Shown: one piece after another, positions 25,176 through 33,835 of the stretch
How the letters are laid out: every line of letters begins with the position of its first letter
How positions within the stretch are numbered: the first letter of the stretch is position 1
IMG/VR virus record: IMGVR_UViG_3300025362_000025
Coordinates: 1 to 34,396 of that record
From: a virus
Length of the DNA: 34,396 bases
Strand: one strand, 5' to 3'
Made by a program: the position numbers and the translations under genes
Notes under the pieces: generated by a model
Database searches by the model: none
The model's input: the letters and a program-made list of their open reading frames with translations, nothing else
What the model was told of the DNA's origin: nothing

Positions 25176-25664
25176 CTATGGAATAAGTGTAATTGTAGTT
25201 ACAACACTATCTTCAAAAAGACCAGTTCCAATAAGGATACCCTTTGAAATCTTGCCTTTTTTTGGAAATGAAGGATTAGTTGAACTATAAGCAATTTCAT
25301 TGCCTTCAGCATCAACAACACAATGAATATAATCAGCATCAAGGATTGTTCCTACTGAATTATAAAATCTTGTTACACCAGCAACCTGTTTGAAATAAGC
25401 AGGATGATCCGTACTGGCAGCAATAGATTTTGCGCCAAGATATCTTTCTACATTAGTTGCTACCGCAGCAGCTAAAATGATAGACATTTCAGAAATAGCA
25501 GTAGTTCCATCTGTAGGAATCAAAGCCATAACAGCTGTTTTTGCAGCTCCAGGCATAAGAACATTAACCTGTGAAGGAGTGTACCCACAAGCTATAAAAA
25601 GACCAAAAGCGTGAGTGTCAAGAGTAGCGCCAGTGATAGAAAAAACTTTTGTCATGTTATCCAT
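25176..25664 (-). CDS. Small capsid-associated protein, unknown
   Basis: With the start at ATG 25664 (AAGGAGG five bases upstream, directly behind the capsid stop) the protein has 162 residues. It begins MDNMTKVFSITGATLDTHAFG, is Ala/Val/Thr-rich without charge clusters and has strand-rich texture (GILIGTGLFEDSVVTTITLIP at the C-terminus). Its position just after the major capsid gene and before the terminator suggests a decoration or auxiliary head protein. No family recognised. Confidence 0.68.
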   Translation of the reverse strand: MDNMTKVFSITGATLDTHAFGLFIACGYTPSQVNVLMPGAAKTAVMALIPTDGTTAISEMSIILAAAVATNVERYLGAKSIAASTDHPAYFKQVAGVTRFYNSVGTILDADYIHCVVDAEGNEIAYSSTNPSFPKKGKISKGILIGTGLFEDSVVTTITLIP

Positions 25665-25674
25665 TATATCCTCC

Positions 25675-26688
25675 TTATGCCCTTCTCTTTGAAGCGGCAG
25701 CCCATACAAGGCACATCCAGTTCTGATTAAGAATAACGATATCGTGAATACACAACCAACCTGCATGACCTCTGCGACCGAGAGCATCACTTGCACCTGG
25801 TTTAGGCTTAATAAGGAAAACATTCATTGAATCTCTACCTTTAAGCATTGCACAACCGATAGCATCTTTTGCAAGAACCACTATTGGATATACATCAGCA
25901 TCAGTACCAGAAGTAGACCTAATAACATCTGAATCAACTGCTCCGCCAAGATCTGCTGTTGGAAGGTAATGATTAGAAGTTACAAATCTGATCTCATTTA
26001 CTGAACCAATTTCATTGTCACTAATACTGTCAGCAGGGCCAGCACCATAATCTTTTACATTAGCCCATGAAGAGCAAGCACGAAGATCAGGTTTAAGGTC
26101 ATTGTGTACAAGACCGATATAAGCAGCAGTAATTGCCTGAGTACCAAAGTTAGGAGTAGCAGTCTGAATCTTTGTAAATTTCTTAGCATCATCAGACTCA
26201 AGAAGTGCAACAACTTCTTCAAAGAGAGAATCATCTACTACATCAACAACATCACCTACAGCAGATACAGCACCAGAATAACGAATGTTTGTAGCTTCTT
26301 TAAGTGCTGCAAAGTCAAATCTTTCGATTGAACCAGGAGCCTGTTCAGAAAGCAGTTCGATAATATTTGCAGGTACATCATTAGCATCCATGTCAAATAT
26401 TTTGGAAGAAAGTCTGATGAAATCACCAAATTCTTTCATGTTAAGGTTTACATCACTTGTACTTGGTTTCTGACCATCAGGGTTTTCACCTTCAGCAAGA
26501 GGAACATCAGCGTAAGTGAGTCTTGAATACCTTCTGAAATAATCGTGATCAGTTGTATTCTGTGCCTTCATAAATTTCTTAGCATATCTCTGAATGTTAA
26601 GTTTTGGGTTTGTCTGTGTAAGTATTTCTTTTGCAGCTTTACCTGCGCTCATGGGAGGTAAGTCACCATATTTATTAAAATCAGCCAT
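25675..26688 (-). CDS. Major capsid protein, N4-gp56 family (HK97 fold)
   Basis: The 337-residue protein has the recurring features of N4-gp56-type capsid proteins: VPLAEGENPDGQKPSTSDVN followed by MKEFGDFIRLSSKIFD (residues about 62-100), an LLSEQAPGSIERFDFAALKEATN helix, TPNFGTQAITAAYIGLVHNDLKPDLR (about 178-203) and the late EIGSVNEIRFVTS. Hundreds of copies would form the T-number head. AAAGGA precedes ATG 26688. Scaffold lies upstream and the terminator downstream, as is usual for a strongly expressed capsid block. High confidence. Confidence 0.9.
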   Translation of the reverse strand: MADFNKYGDLPPMSAGKAAKEILTQTNPKLNIQRYAKKFMKAQNTTDHDYFRRYSRLTYADVPLAEGENPDGQKPSTSDVNLNMKEFGDFIRLSSKIFDMDANDVPANIIELLSEQAPGSIERFDFAALKEATNIRYSGAVSAVGDVVDVVDDSLFEEVVALLESDDAKKFTKIQTATPNFGTQAITAAYIGLVHNDLKPDLRACSSWANVKDYGAGPADSISDNEIGSVNEIRFVTSNHYLPTADLGGAVDSDVIRSTSGTDADVYPIVVLAKDAIGCAMLKGRDSMNVFLIKPKPGASDALGRRGHAGWLCIHDIVILNQNWMCLVWAAASKRRA

Positions 26689-26724
26689 TGTTATTTCCTT
26701 TCATAGTTAAAAAAATGTTTGTTA

Positions 26725-27690
26725 TTAAACCGAATTCCATCCATCATCAAAGCTTCCACCAGATGTGGGTTTTCTTTCAGATGTTTTCTTTGCTTTTACT
26801 TGGCTTGCCGCTGAATCAATTTTGGATTTATTTATTGTCTTGTTTTTGGCATCAATTCTTTCAGCCGTTTTCTTTGCTTTCCACGCATTAAACTTATCTA
26901 TTGCATGAATTACAAGAGTAGTATTTTGAGGGTCTGAATTAACCTGTGCTGCAAGTCTATTATTTATAGGAAGATCCCACCATCGTTTGAAGGTCTTCCC
27001 TTGTATAATTTCCTTGCCGTTTTCATGTCCAAATTCTTCATTTGTGATTTCAGACCAATACTTATCTTCAGCAGTTTTAATATTATTTCTTTCTGCTTCG
27101 GCTTGTTTTCTGGCATTAGGATAAAGTTCTTGAAAAGATTCTTTAGACTTCTTATCAGAAACCCTTTCTGCCATACCAATCATTGCATTTTTAAGACCAG
27201 GATAAGTTTCAAATAATTCTGATACATCTTCATCAAACAAATCATCGAAATCCATTTTTTGAAGTTCTTTAGAAGAATGTGTTTTTTTAAGTTCTAAAAG
27301 CTGTTTAGTTGCTTCATCAAGTTTTGATCTCATTTCAGCTTTTTCAGCATCTGCTTCCAACTTGCTCTTTTCAGCCCAAGCTCTTGTATCAGCATAACGC
27401 TTCTTATAACTTTCTTCTTCTTCTTTATTCAAAATATCATCAATTAATTTATCTTCATTTGAAGAATCTTCATCCTGTTCTTTACCGTCAACATCAACAT
27501 CATTATCATCACTTGAATCATTATCATCAAACAAATCATCATCAGATATAATGTTGTCATCTCGTTCATCAGATTTATTTTCAGTATCAACAGAAGCCGA
27601 ATCAAGTTCGGGTGTCTTTACCTCTTCCTTACCATCTGAATCCCATCCTGCACCAAAATCATCATCATGTTCAAAACCTTGCTGTTTCAT
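26725..27690 (-). CDS. Scaffolding protein
   Basis: The 321-residue protein has a very acidic N-terminal third (runs such as SDDDLFDDNDSSDDNDVDVD), a charged coiled coil (about 90-140), and a basic C-terminus with KRRxx-like content (KAKKTAERIDAKNKTINKSK) that would bind the inner face of the capsid protein. It stands directly before the major capsid gene, and no enzyme motif is present. AAAGGAGG lies five bases before ATG 27690. It is not recognisable by sequence identity; the call rests on composition, size and place. Confidence 0.75.
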   Translation of the reverse strand: MKQQGFEHDDDFGAGWDSDGKEEVKTPELDSASVDTENKSDERDDNIISDDDLFDDNDSSDDNDVDVDGKEQDEDSSNEDKLIDDILNKEEEESYKKRYADTRAWAEKSKLEADAEKAEMRSKLDEATKQLLELKKTHSSKELQKMDFDDLFDEDVSELFETYPGLKNAMIGMAERVSDKKSKESFQELYPNARKQAEAERNNIKTAEDKYWSEITNEEFGHENGKEIIQGKTFKRWWDLPINNRLAAQVNSDPQNTTLVIHAIDKFNAWKAKKTAERIDAKNKTINKSKIDSAASQVKAKKTSERKPTSGGSFDDGWNSV

Positions 27691-27709
27691 CAAACCCTCC
27701 TTTGTGGGT

Positions 27710-27758
27710 ATAACATTTTATAAGAGTGAAGCCTTTGCAGGGGCTCTTTTTATGTTAT
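27710..27758 (-). promoter_or_regulatory. Inverted-repeat leader (5' UTR hairpin) of scaffold-capsid mRNA
   Basis: Minus strand ATAACAT (27758-27752) pairs with ATGTTAT (27716-27710), and inside it AAGAG and CTCTT can pair. The element starts at about the transcription start of the promoter at 27766-27794 and ends just before the scaffold RBS. It could stabilise the capsid mRNA. The interior can fold in alternative ways, one of them with a plus-strand T-run. Confidence 0.4.
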
Positions 27759-27765
27759 AGAAGCC

Positions 27766-27794
27766 ACTATATGTATATAATAAAAGTTATTCAA
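27766..27794 (-). promoter_or_regulatory. Promoter for scaffold and capsid genes
   Basis: Minus strand TTGAAT (27794-27789), 17-base spacer, TATAGT (27771-27766). The -35 overlaps the stop of the exported small gene. Together with the hairpin leader and the terminator at 25119-25157 it would give a separate capsid transcript. Confidence 0.6.
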
Positions 27795-28200
27795 CGCAAA
27801 TAACTTCTATTGAAACACCGTTACCAGTGTCTGCTTTGTCTGTTGTTATTAACAGACGATCAATACCATTATTCTGTGCATTATGCTTTACTAAAGGATA
27901 TAAACCACTTTCAGGAGGAGTATAAATTATTTCCTGTTCTCCTACTAACCAGTCAGTCGAATCTAATTCTTTTGTTGCTCCGTTTGGATCTAAAACCATA
28001 ATAGAGGTTTCAAGAGTCACACCAAGAGCATTAGTGAATTTTATTGCAACTGACATAAGGTCTTTCGGTTTATATACTTTTATTGTTTTACTTAAAGCTG
28101 CTGCATTAATGCTTGCATCTTCTTCATAAACAGTTTTAAATGCAAATAATGGTATTGCGATAATAGATATTAGAATAAAACTTAGAAATATCTTTTTCAC
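27787..28200 (-). CDS. Exported small protein in the head module
   Basis: GTG 28200 follows AGGAGG by six bases and gives 137 residues, opening with a signal peptide (VKKIFLSFILISIIAIPLFA, cut near FKTVYEE). The mature part is beta-rich (VAIKFTNALGVTLETSIMVLDPNG, and a PPESGLYPLV turn). It lies between the small head genes and the scaffold promoter. A periplasmic or surface role during infection, or a virion role, are both possible. No family recognised. Confidence 0.7.
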   Translation of the reverse strand: MKKIFLSFILISIIAIPLFAFKTVYEEDASINAAALSKTIKVYKPKDLMSVAIKFTNALGVTLETSIMVLDPNGATKELDSTDWLVGEQEIIYTPPESGLYPLVKHNAQNNGIDRLLITTDKADTGNGVSIEVICVE

Positions 28201-28210
28201 AATAAACCTC

Positions 28211-28531
28211 CTATACACTTTCTACAAATTTCTTGTAGATACTTTCATGTTCGAGAGTAAGTTCTGATGAATCATTAAGTTTGATTAATTCAGATTTTAT
28301 GATACCTAATTCAGCTTCTGTTATATCTATATCAAACTCTAAATCTTTCGTCTTTTCTGAATCCCATCTGACCATGCCTGTTTCATCAGAACTTATTTCG
28401 AAGTCTTTTATTTCTTTACTTGTAAACGAAACTTTATTAGAAAGTTCTCTTACTACTCTTAGAGTAATTATATTTCCTTTTTCAGGAATCAAGCCCAGTG
28501 TCATTAATCTTTCTTTTATATTAAGTTTCAT
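28211..28531 (-). CDS. Small head-module protein, unknown
   Basis: Starting at ATG 28531 (AAGGAT close upstream) the protein has 106 residues, charged and probably alpha/beta (LIPEKGNIITLRVVRELSNKVSFTS then many Asp/Glu). The next gene's signal-peptide start follows within ten bases. No family recognised; it may be a small virion or packaging factor by position. Confidence 0.65.
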   Translation of the reverse strand: MKLNIKERLMTLGLIPEKGNIITLRVVRELSNKVSFTSKEIKDFEISSDETGMVRWDSEKTKDLEFDIDITEAELGIIKSELIKLNDSSELTLEHESIYKKFVESV

Positions 28532-28539
28532 TGTTATCC

Positions 28540-29211
28540 TTATGAATCGCAAGCCATGAGAAACATTTCAGTTGTTCCTACAAGTATTTTAATCTTATGA
28601 CTCATTTTAGTTTCATCGACATCAGCTTGTACCATGTTACCTGAACCAATAGTTCCGCCAAGGATAGACATAAGATAAACTTCATCATCTATATTTGTGA
28701 TTGCTGTAGCGTTTCCACCAAGAACACATCTAAAGAAACTAACTTTTCCAGAAATATCTGAAGATGAACCTGAACCATAAATTTCTGCATTAAGTGCTGA
28801 AAGTGTACTTGCATAAGATGCGTCTGCTAACATAATCTGCGCATCTACACCTGCTCCAAAACCTGAACATGAACCTGCTGTAGATAGATCGAGAGAAATA
28901 TGAGCCCCTCTTGCTGTACCAAGTGCTGCTGTTGCTTTTGTAAATGCTCTAATACACTCACCACCACCACCTGCACCGTTCTGTTCGAATCTAAGATATG
29001 CAAGTCTATTATCGCCTGATGTAGCAGTTGTTTTACATCTAAGTTCCATAAACTTGTTATCTGCTGTAGCAGAAGTGAGAGGAACCGAACTTGTTCCCAT
29101 TGTCGTTTTTGTGAGCTTTAGTATTCCATCAGCCCCTACAACAAGTTTGTTTTTTGTTGATCCTACTTCAATACCATTTGTTTTAATTGGTGGTAACTTA
29201 ATTTTACCCAT
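28540..29211 (-). CDS. Head-module protein, probable decoration-type, unknown
   Basis: The 223-residue protein starts MGKIKLPPIKTNGIEVG and is Gly/Ala/Ser/Thr-rich with short strands, including NGAGGGGECIRAF and a DISGKVSFFRCVLGG stretch; no enzyme motif is seen. AGGAGG lies upstream of ATG 29211. It sits between portal and scaffold in a place where other N4-gp56-type phages carry head auxiliary proteins. The decoration role is only a suggestion. Confidence 0.6.
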   Translation of the reverse strand: MGKIKLPPIKTNGIEVGSTKNKLVVGADGILKLTKTTMGTSSVPLTSATADNKFMELRCKTTATSGDNRLAYLRFEQNGAGGGGECIRAFTKATAALGTARGAHISLDLSTAGSCSGFGAGVDAQIMLADASYASTLSALNAEIYGSGSSSDISGKVSFFRCVLGGNATAITNIDDEVYLMSILGGTIGSGNMVQADVDETKMSHKIKILVGTTEMFLMACDS

Positions 29212-29224
29212 AATAATAATCCTC

Positions 29225-29473
29225 CTATTTTTTATAATGAACTAAAAATTCGGTAGCACTTTCTTCTAAATGAAGAAGCTTATCCAATATTCTTATAGCA
29301 CCCTGTGAATCTCTGATCTTATCGACTGAGCATTTAGGAGAAATAAGAAATTTAACTTCATGATCTTTCATTCTAATAAGTATATTCTTTATAGCAGAAG
29401 CTGTACTTGTATTATTATAATAGTCTTTTACAGTTTCCGCATCTTTATAATTTTCTTTTTCAAATAACTTCAT
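29225..29473 (-). CDS. Small protein after portal, unknown
   Basis: The 82-residue protein (MKLFEKENYKDAETVKDYY, then KILIRMKDHEVKFLISPK-like core) is charged and helical with one strand pair. Its start overlaps the portal stop as ATGA. It could be a small head-completion factor. No family recognised. Confidence 0.6.
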   Translation of the reverse strand: MKLFEKENYKDAETVKDYYNNTSTASAIKNILIRMKDHEVKFLISPKCSVDKIRDSQGAIRILDKLLHLEESATEFLVHYKK

Positions 29474-31395
29474 TGAATCAATCCTTGTTCTTTACCTGCT
29501 ATTACTGCTTGTTGCATTTCAGGAGGTAAATTACTTACTTCTTTTTGAAGTTGTTTTTGTTGTTCTTGCATCTGCATTTGCTGTTGTGCTTTCATTTGTT
29601 CTTCAGCTTGCATCTGCATTTGCTGTCTTTGTTTTTGTTCCACTTCTTCTTTTGAATAAGTATATTTGAAACCATCAAGATTTTGAGAATCATATAAATC
29701 TTTAAGTATTGCTTTAAAATTAGTCTCCATATTTACTTCAGGATTATTCATATTGTTTATAGATTGAAGCATGAACATAAGTGAATTTGCTAATTTAACT
29801 CTTCTTGAGTATGTTTCATAACCATAAGCTTTTACACTCATATCGGCATAAAAAGGAATATATTCTTCACTTCTCATAAAGAAATCATAATACTCATACC
29901 ACTGAGGAGCTAAAATGTGCCTATCTATTTTCTTCATGATATAAAGAATAAAAGCGTGAGCACCACTCATTGACTGTTCTACTTCATATCTTGTTTTTTC
30001 TACATCTATTACTTCACCTTCAAGTATCTTTGGAATACCAGAATCATCATCTGCTTCTTTAGAAGACCATTGAAGACCATCTATAAGATTCTGACTACCA
30101 GATTGAATAGTTTGAAACTGAATTATTTGACTAAGGTTTTCTACTTCATCAAGTAATTCAAACATCTTACCTGGTGCTATATCAGGAGTTTCGCCATCTG
30201 CAAGTAACGATCTTTTAACAGCACCTATTGGAACACCATCAAACTTCTTTGCGTCCATATATGCCCTTGCTACACCGTTCTGTATCTCTTGCATATCTCT
30301 CATACATTCAGGAATACCAAGACCATAAGGAGTGCCATTTTGTTTAAGCCATGTAACTACATTGATAGGCCTTTTGCCACAAATGTTTATCTTTACTGAT
30401 ATAGTTTTACTGTCAGCAATAACAATATTTACTTCTACTGTAGAAACATCATCATCTTCTTCATCAAAAAGATCTGCTATAAGTTCTCCGAAAACCTCTT
30501 CATCATATTCTAATAGTTTTTTAACAGGGCATTTACCCCAAAAATCATAGAGTGTAATTGTTTCTCTTCTTGTGGCGTTTTTATCTTTGTTAGGATTTTC
30601 TTCATTACTGCCTGATGAACTGTTTGCTTTACTTGAGTTTTTTACAACTTCTCTTACGGCGTCCATATCGTAACTTTCAGTAGGATCGTCATTTGCCATT
30701 TGTAAAAGTTCGTCAGGTCTAATAGAAGGTCTGTGTATAACACCTATACCGTCTTGGGCATCATTGCCTTCAGGGTCCATAAATACATCCCATATATCAA
30801 TGTGTTCACCTGTTGGTATCTGTTTTTTAATACAAGTCTTTTCATATCTGAGATTTTCCATATCAATAGTGCCATCTTCAGATTTAACAAATGTTTCTTC
30901 TACAGGTAACCATGTTTCTAATTTAGATGTTTTAAATTTCTTTGAACGCCAAGCACCACTGCCATGTACTATTAAATCAAAAGAAAGTTTATCAAATTCA
31001 GACTCTATATCACTTTCAGTAGCCCAATCTTTATATACTTGTTCTTGTTTATCTGCTCTTGATTGAAGTTCATCCTTATCAAGCATTTTAGCCCAAGGGC
31101 CCTCCATTACAGGAGTAGGCTCTATCTTCATTGGTATTCTTGAACCAGGAAAGAGTGTAGTTCTAATTATTGCTTGTGCAGATCTACATTTTCTCTTTGT
31201 CATATTAACAAATATTTTAGATCTCCAATCAGAACCTTCTCCGCCTTTCCACTTCACATTAAATCGACCTTCCCATTGGTCAATGTTAAGGTGCATATCA
31301 TTTTCTTTATCTTTTCTAAAAGTAGAGAAGTCTGAATATAATCCTAATACATAAGATGATAATACATCTGAATCTATTTTTTCTTTATTTGCCAT
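29470..31395 (-). CDS. Portal protein (P22/podovirus type)
   Basis: The 641-residue protein has the layout of podovirus portals: an N-terminal WEGRFNVKWKGGEGSDWRSKIFVNMTKRKC segment, a wing with IVHGSGAWRSKKF, then DPEGNDAQDGIGVIHR, YGLGIPECMRDMQEIQNGVARAYMD (stem/clip helix, about 370-395) and a Gln/Met-rich C-terminal helix (QQMQMQAEEQMKAQQQ) for the barrel. It forms the dodecameric head vertex that works with the terminase. Its ATG overlaps the terminase gene by 11 bases. Downstream neighbours are small head proteins. High confidence. Confidence 0.88.
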   Translation of the reverse strand: MANKEKIDSDVLSSYVLGLYSDFSTFRKDKENDMHLNIDQWEGRFNVKWKGGEGSDWRSKIFVNMTKRKCRSAQAIIRTTLFPGSRIPMKIEPTPVMEGPWAKMLDKDELQSRADKQEQVYKDWATESDIESEFDKLSFDLIVHGSGAWRSKKFKTSKLETWLPVEETFVKSEDGTIDMENLRYEKTCIKKQIPTGEHIDIWDVFMDPEGNDAQDGIGVIHRPSIRPDELLQMANDDPTESYDMDAVREVVKNSSKANSSSGSNEENPNKDKNATRRETITLYDFWGKCPVKKLLEYDEEVFGELIADLFDEEDDDVSTVEVNIVIADSKTISVKINICGKRPINVVTWLKQNGTPYGLGIPECMRDMQEIQNGVARAYMDAKKFDGVPIGAVKRSLLADGETPDIAPGKMFELLDEVENLSQIIQFQTIQSGSQNLIDGLQWSSKEADDDSGIPKILEGEVIDVEKTRYEVEQSMSGAHAFILYIMKKIDRHILAPQWYEYYDFFMRSEEYIPFYADMSVKAYGYETYSRRVKLANSLMFMLQSINNMNNPEVNMETNFKAILKDLYDSQNLDGFKYTYSKEEVEQKQRQQMQMQAEEQMKAQQQMQMQEQQKQLQKEVSNLPPEMQQAVIAGKEQGLIQ

Positions 31396-33274
31396 ATCCT
31401 AATACCCTCTTGTAATGATTTTTATAATCATCATATCTTTTTCTGTGTATATTTTGACTTGGAGCTTGATATCTTCTGTCTTTTGCTCTACTGTTAAGAA
31501 AATATCTTGCTTCATCAGCTATATGATCTTCAGACTTAGTGTCTATATCGTCAAGGTCTCTTTTATCATGTTGCAATGCAGGAATAGTTCTAATAAAATC
31601 TCTGCAATTATCCATTACATATAAGTCAGGAACGCCATTTTTCCCTGTCATGTATTGTCTCATTAAATCCCAGCCGGGCTTCCTTTTCTTATCTGCTTTT
31701 CTAAATCTTACTTTACCTTTACCTTCTTTTATCATTCTGCTATATAAAGAGTAACCACCATCTTCTACAAAAATGTTCCAATCCGAAACACCATAAGAAA
31801 CATTCCAATTCTTTTCTCTATATAATATTCCTTTTGTAACTTCTTCAATGTGCATCCTTATACCTTTATCAGGAATTGATACACCGTTCTTATCTTTCTC
31901 ACAACCATACCATTCAGCAAGTCTTATTACACTTCCAGAAGGATAACAAACTCCATCAGGAGCCATACTTCCATCTGCAATAGCCCACCATCCTACACTG
32001 AAAGGATGTGAAGAACCCCAATCCATTGACCTTACTATTTTCCATGTAGTCAAAGGTGGGAATGAAGGAATTATATTTTTTTCACTCCAGTCATTTGTAA
32101 AAAAACCACCTGGTACAATATCCCAATCTCCATCAAGGAAAGCTTTTCTTTTAATTGGATCTTTTATCGAAAGCAATTCATGTGCGTAAGTGGGATCGTT
32201 TGCCATGCCTATCTGGTTGTCAGTCATTTTTGCTTGTATGAAAACTCTTGTTCTACCTAAATCATCTGTCATTATTGTATATGGAGGAGCAGGATCTACA
32301 AAATATGCTTTTACCCAAAAGTGACCTGGACCACCTGGATTACCTGTACACCTTACTCTTTTTCTTTTAGCAACTTCAGGATCAGAAGTTCTACAACAAG
32401 TTCTAATGATTTCATACATTTCGTATGTGGGCCAGTTACCTATTTCATCAATCCCTATCCAAGGATATTCATGACCCCAATATTGCTCAACATCCTCTTC
32501 TTTTGCAAGGTACTTCATATAGAGTCTTGAACCTGAAGGAAATAGCCAAAAACCTTTAGACTCATTCCATATAGCACCAAGCTTAGGAAATATCTTTCTT
32601 GCTTTCTTTTTCAAATCATTCAGCTGAGGAATACTTCTTCTAAATATTATTCCATTCCATTCTTCGCCAAATTCATCAACATCTTGTAGATAATCAAGCA
32701 ATAACCAAAAAGAATTATGTGTAACATTAAAGTTTCCAGTAACATATAATCCATCTCTGTTGTTTACAGTTATACATTGTGCTTTTTCTCTGCCTGAAAA
32801 TGATATTGATTCTATTTCAACTATTTTGTCACATTCTTTTTTAACTTCATTATATTTTTGTATAAATACTTTTAAATCATTTTTTAAAAATATTATTATC
32901 TTTTCTGTATCAGTAACGAACCAATCTCCATTTTCAAATTTTATTTTCCATAAATGTTCTAATGTACATCTATCTATTGTTTCATCTGAAAATTTAAAAT
33001 CATAAATATCTTTAACACCTAAAGGATGTATAGCTATTACTTCAGTTTGTGTGCTTGTAGGGCTTGTTATAATGCTACCTACCTGTAAATTTCCCATCTC
33101 CATAAGTCCGAAAGGTGTTGATATCAGTGAGTCTAAAGTTTGCCCTTTACCTGTGAATTTTGCTCCGCCATATAGTAACTCATAAGCCATACACTCTGTT
33201 GCTGCAGTCTGTGGGCCTACCTGTGGACCAAATACTTCTTTAGGTCTTTTTAGTTTAGTTGCTGTAAAAGCCAT
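31385..33274 (-). CDS. terL: Terminase large subunit, interrupted by an in-frame intein
   Basis: The 629-residue precursor would yield a 485-residue enzyme after splicing. The extein ends GGAKFTGK at residue 43 and continues SFWLLLDYLQ at 188, so splicing rebuilds the ATPase Walker A GGAKFTGKS. The Walker B is WIGIDEIG (about residue 271), and the C-terminal nuclease keeps MDWGSS (about 416) and DDIDTKSEDHIADEARYF (about 578), the RuvC/RNase H-type metal ligands. It translocates DNA into the head through the portal. ATG 33274 overlaps the small terminase stop as TAATG. Without splicing the ATPase would be inactive. Confidence 0.92.
   Translation of the reverse strand: MAFTATKLKRPKEVFGPQVGPQTAATECMAYELLYGGAKFTGKGQTLDSLISTPFGLMEMGNLQVGSIITSPTSTQTEVIAIHPLGVKDIYDFKFSDETIDRCTLEHLWKIKFENGDWFVTDTEKIIIFLKNDLKVFIQKYNEVKKECDKIVEIESISFSGREKAQCITVNNRDGLYVTGNFNVTHNSFWLLLDYLQDVDEFGEEWNGIIFRRSIPQLNDLKKKARKIFPKLGAIWNESKGFWLFPSGSRLYMKYLAKEEDVEQYWGHEYPWIGIDEIGNWPTYEMYEIIRTCCRTSDPEVAKRKRVRCTGNPGGPGHFWVKAYFVDPAPPYTIMTDDLGRTRVFIQAKMTDNQIGMANDPTYAHELLSIKDPIKRKAFLDGDWDIVPGGFFTNDWSEKNIIPSFPPLTTWKIVRSMDWGSSHPFSVGWWAIADGSMAPDGVCYPSGSVIRLAEWYGCEKDKNGVSIPDKGIRMHIEEVTKGILYREKNWNVSYGVSDWNIFVEDGGYSLYSRMIKEGKGKVRFRKADKKRKPGWDLMRQYMTGKNGVPDLYVMDNCRDFIRTIPALQHDKRDLDDIDTKSEDHIADEARYFLNSRAKDRRYQAPSQNIHRKRYDDYKNHYKRVLGYGK
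32714..33145 (-). other. Class 3-type mini-intein in the terminase P-loop (144 aa)
   Basis: Residues 44-187 of the terminase precursor. It begins GQTLDSLISTPFGLMEMG, with no Cys or Ser nucleophile at position 1, and ends VTHN before Ser188. Key residues match the class 3 'WCT' set: Trp109 two after His107 in block B (CTLEHLW), Cys167 in block F (AQCITV), and Thr185 in block G (VTHN). His186 and Asn187 are the C-terminal pair. No LAGLIDADG or HNH endonuclease is present, so it is a mini-intein. Its DNA is more AT-rich than the flanking extein. The splice points keep the reading frame. Confidence 0.88.
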
Positions 33275-33783
33275 TACTTATCTTCAAACTTCATAGGCTT
33301 TATATTCTTAGGCATATTATCTTCTTTATGTTTCTTTTGCCAATCTTCATTAGACAGTCTTTTAGTCTTAACAGTCTTATCTTCAACCTCTTTTTGTTCA
33401 ACAACATCTGCATCAGGTTTAGTTCCAGATATAATGCAAGCAGCCTTATAATCAGGATGCTTTATCTTTTCAAATACAACTCTCTCTTTTATCTTACCCT
33501 CTGGATCATAAGTAGTCTTAACTTCTTCATAAGGATAGCCTTCTGCCATTTTGACAAAAGCAACTTTACCTTTTTCAGCAAGGCAAGTATCTCTATTACC
33601 TTTGAAGTCATTATATCTAAGTCTAAGATCAGGGAGTTTTTTTAAGTTTTTATTGAAGATATAGTATGTTATTCCGAATGTTTCACATACTTTACTGACA
33701 TTGGTTTCAGGATAGTCTTCAAGAAACTCAATTATAGATTCTATTACAGGAACAATTTCAATATCTTTTATGTTGTCACTCAT
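33274..33783 (-). CDS. terS: Terminase small subunit
   Basis: The 169-residue protein has an N-terminal helix-turn-helix-like part (NVSKVCETFGITYYIFNKNLKKL, about 30-52), as expected for DNA recognition at the packaging site, and a lysine-rich C-terminus (KTKRLSNEDWQKKHKED) that could contact the large subunit. AGAGGAG lies six bases before ATG 33783. It precedes terL with a one-base overlap. Assigned by position and HTH shape; small terminases diverge strongly. Confidence 0.75.
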   Translation of the reverse strand: MSDNIKDIEIVPVIESIIEFLEDYPETNVSKVCETFGITYYIFNKNLKKLPDLRLRYNDFKGNRDTCLAEKGKVAFVKMAEGYPYEEVKTTYDPEGKIKERVVFEKIKHPDYKAACIISGTKPDADVVEQKEVEDKTVKTKRLSNEDWQKKHKEDNMPKNIKPMKFEDK

Positions 33784-33803
33784 AATTCTCCTCTATAACA
33801 AAA

Positions 33804-33834
33804 AAAGTATATACAAAAAACTTGCATATACTTT
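33804..33834 (-). promoter_or_regulatory. AT-rich hairpin over the late transcription start
   Basis: Minus strand AAAGTATATGCAA (33834-33822) pairs with TTGTATATACTTT (33816-33804), 13 pairs with one G-T wobble and a five-base loop, followed by a T-rich tract. It could terminate transcripts arriving from the methyltransferase gene, or act as an operator at the late promoter start. Both readings are inference. Confidence 0.55.
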
Positions 33835-33835
33835 A

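Noticed and set aside
27730-27751. Plus-strand terminator at the capsid leader
   Set aside because: A short AGCC/GGCT stem with a T-run can be drawn on the plus strand, but no plus-strand gene ends there; it is better read as part of the minus-strand leader hairpin.
32714-33145. Homing endonuclease domain in the intein
   Set aside because: The segment between blocks B and F is only about 50 residues and carries no LAGLIDADG, HNH or GIY-YIG motif.
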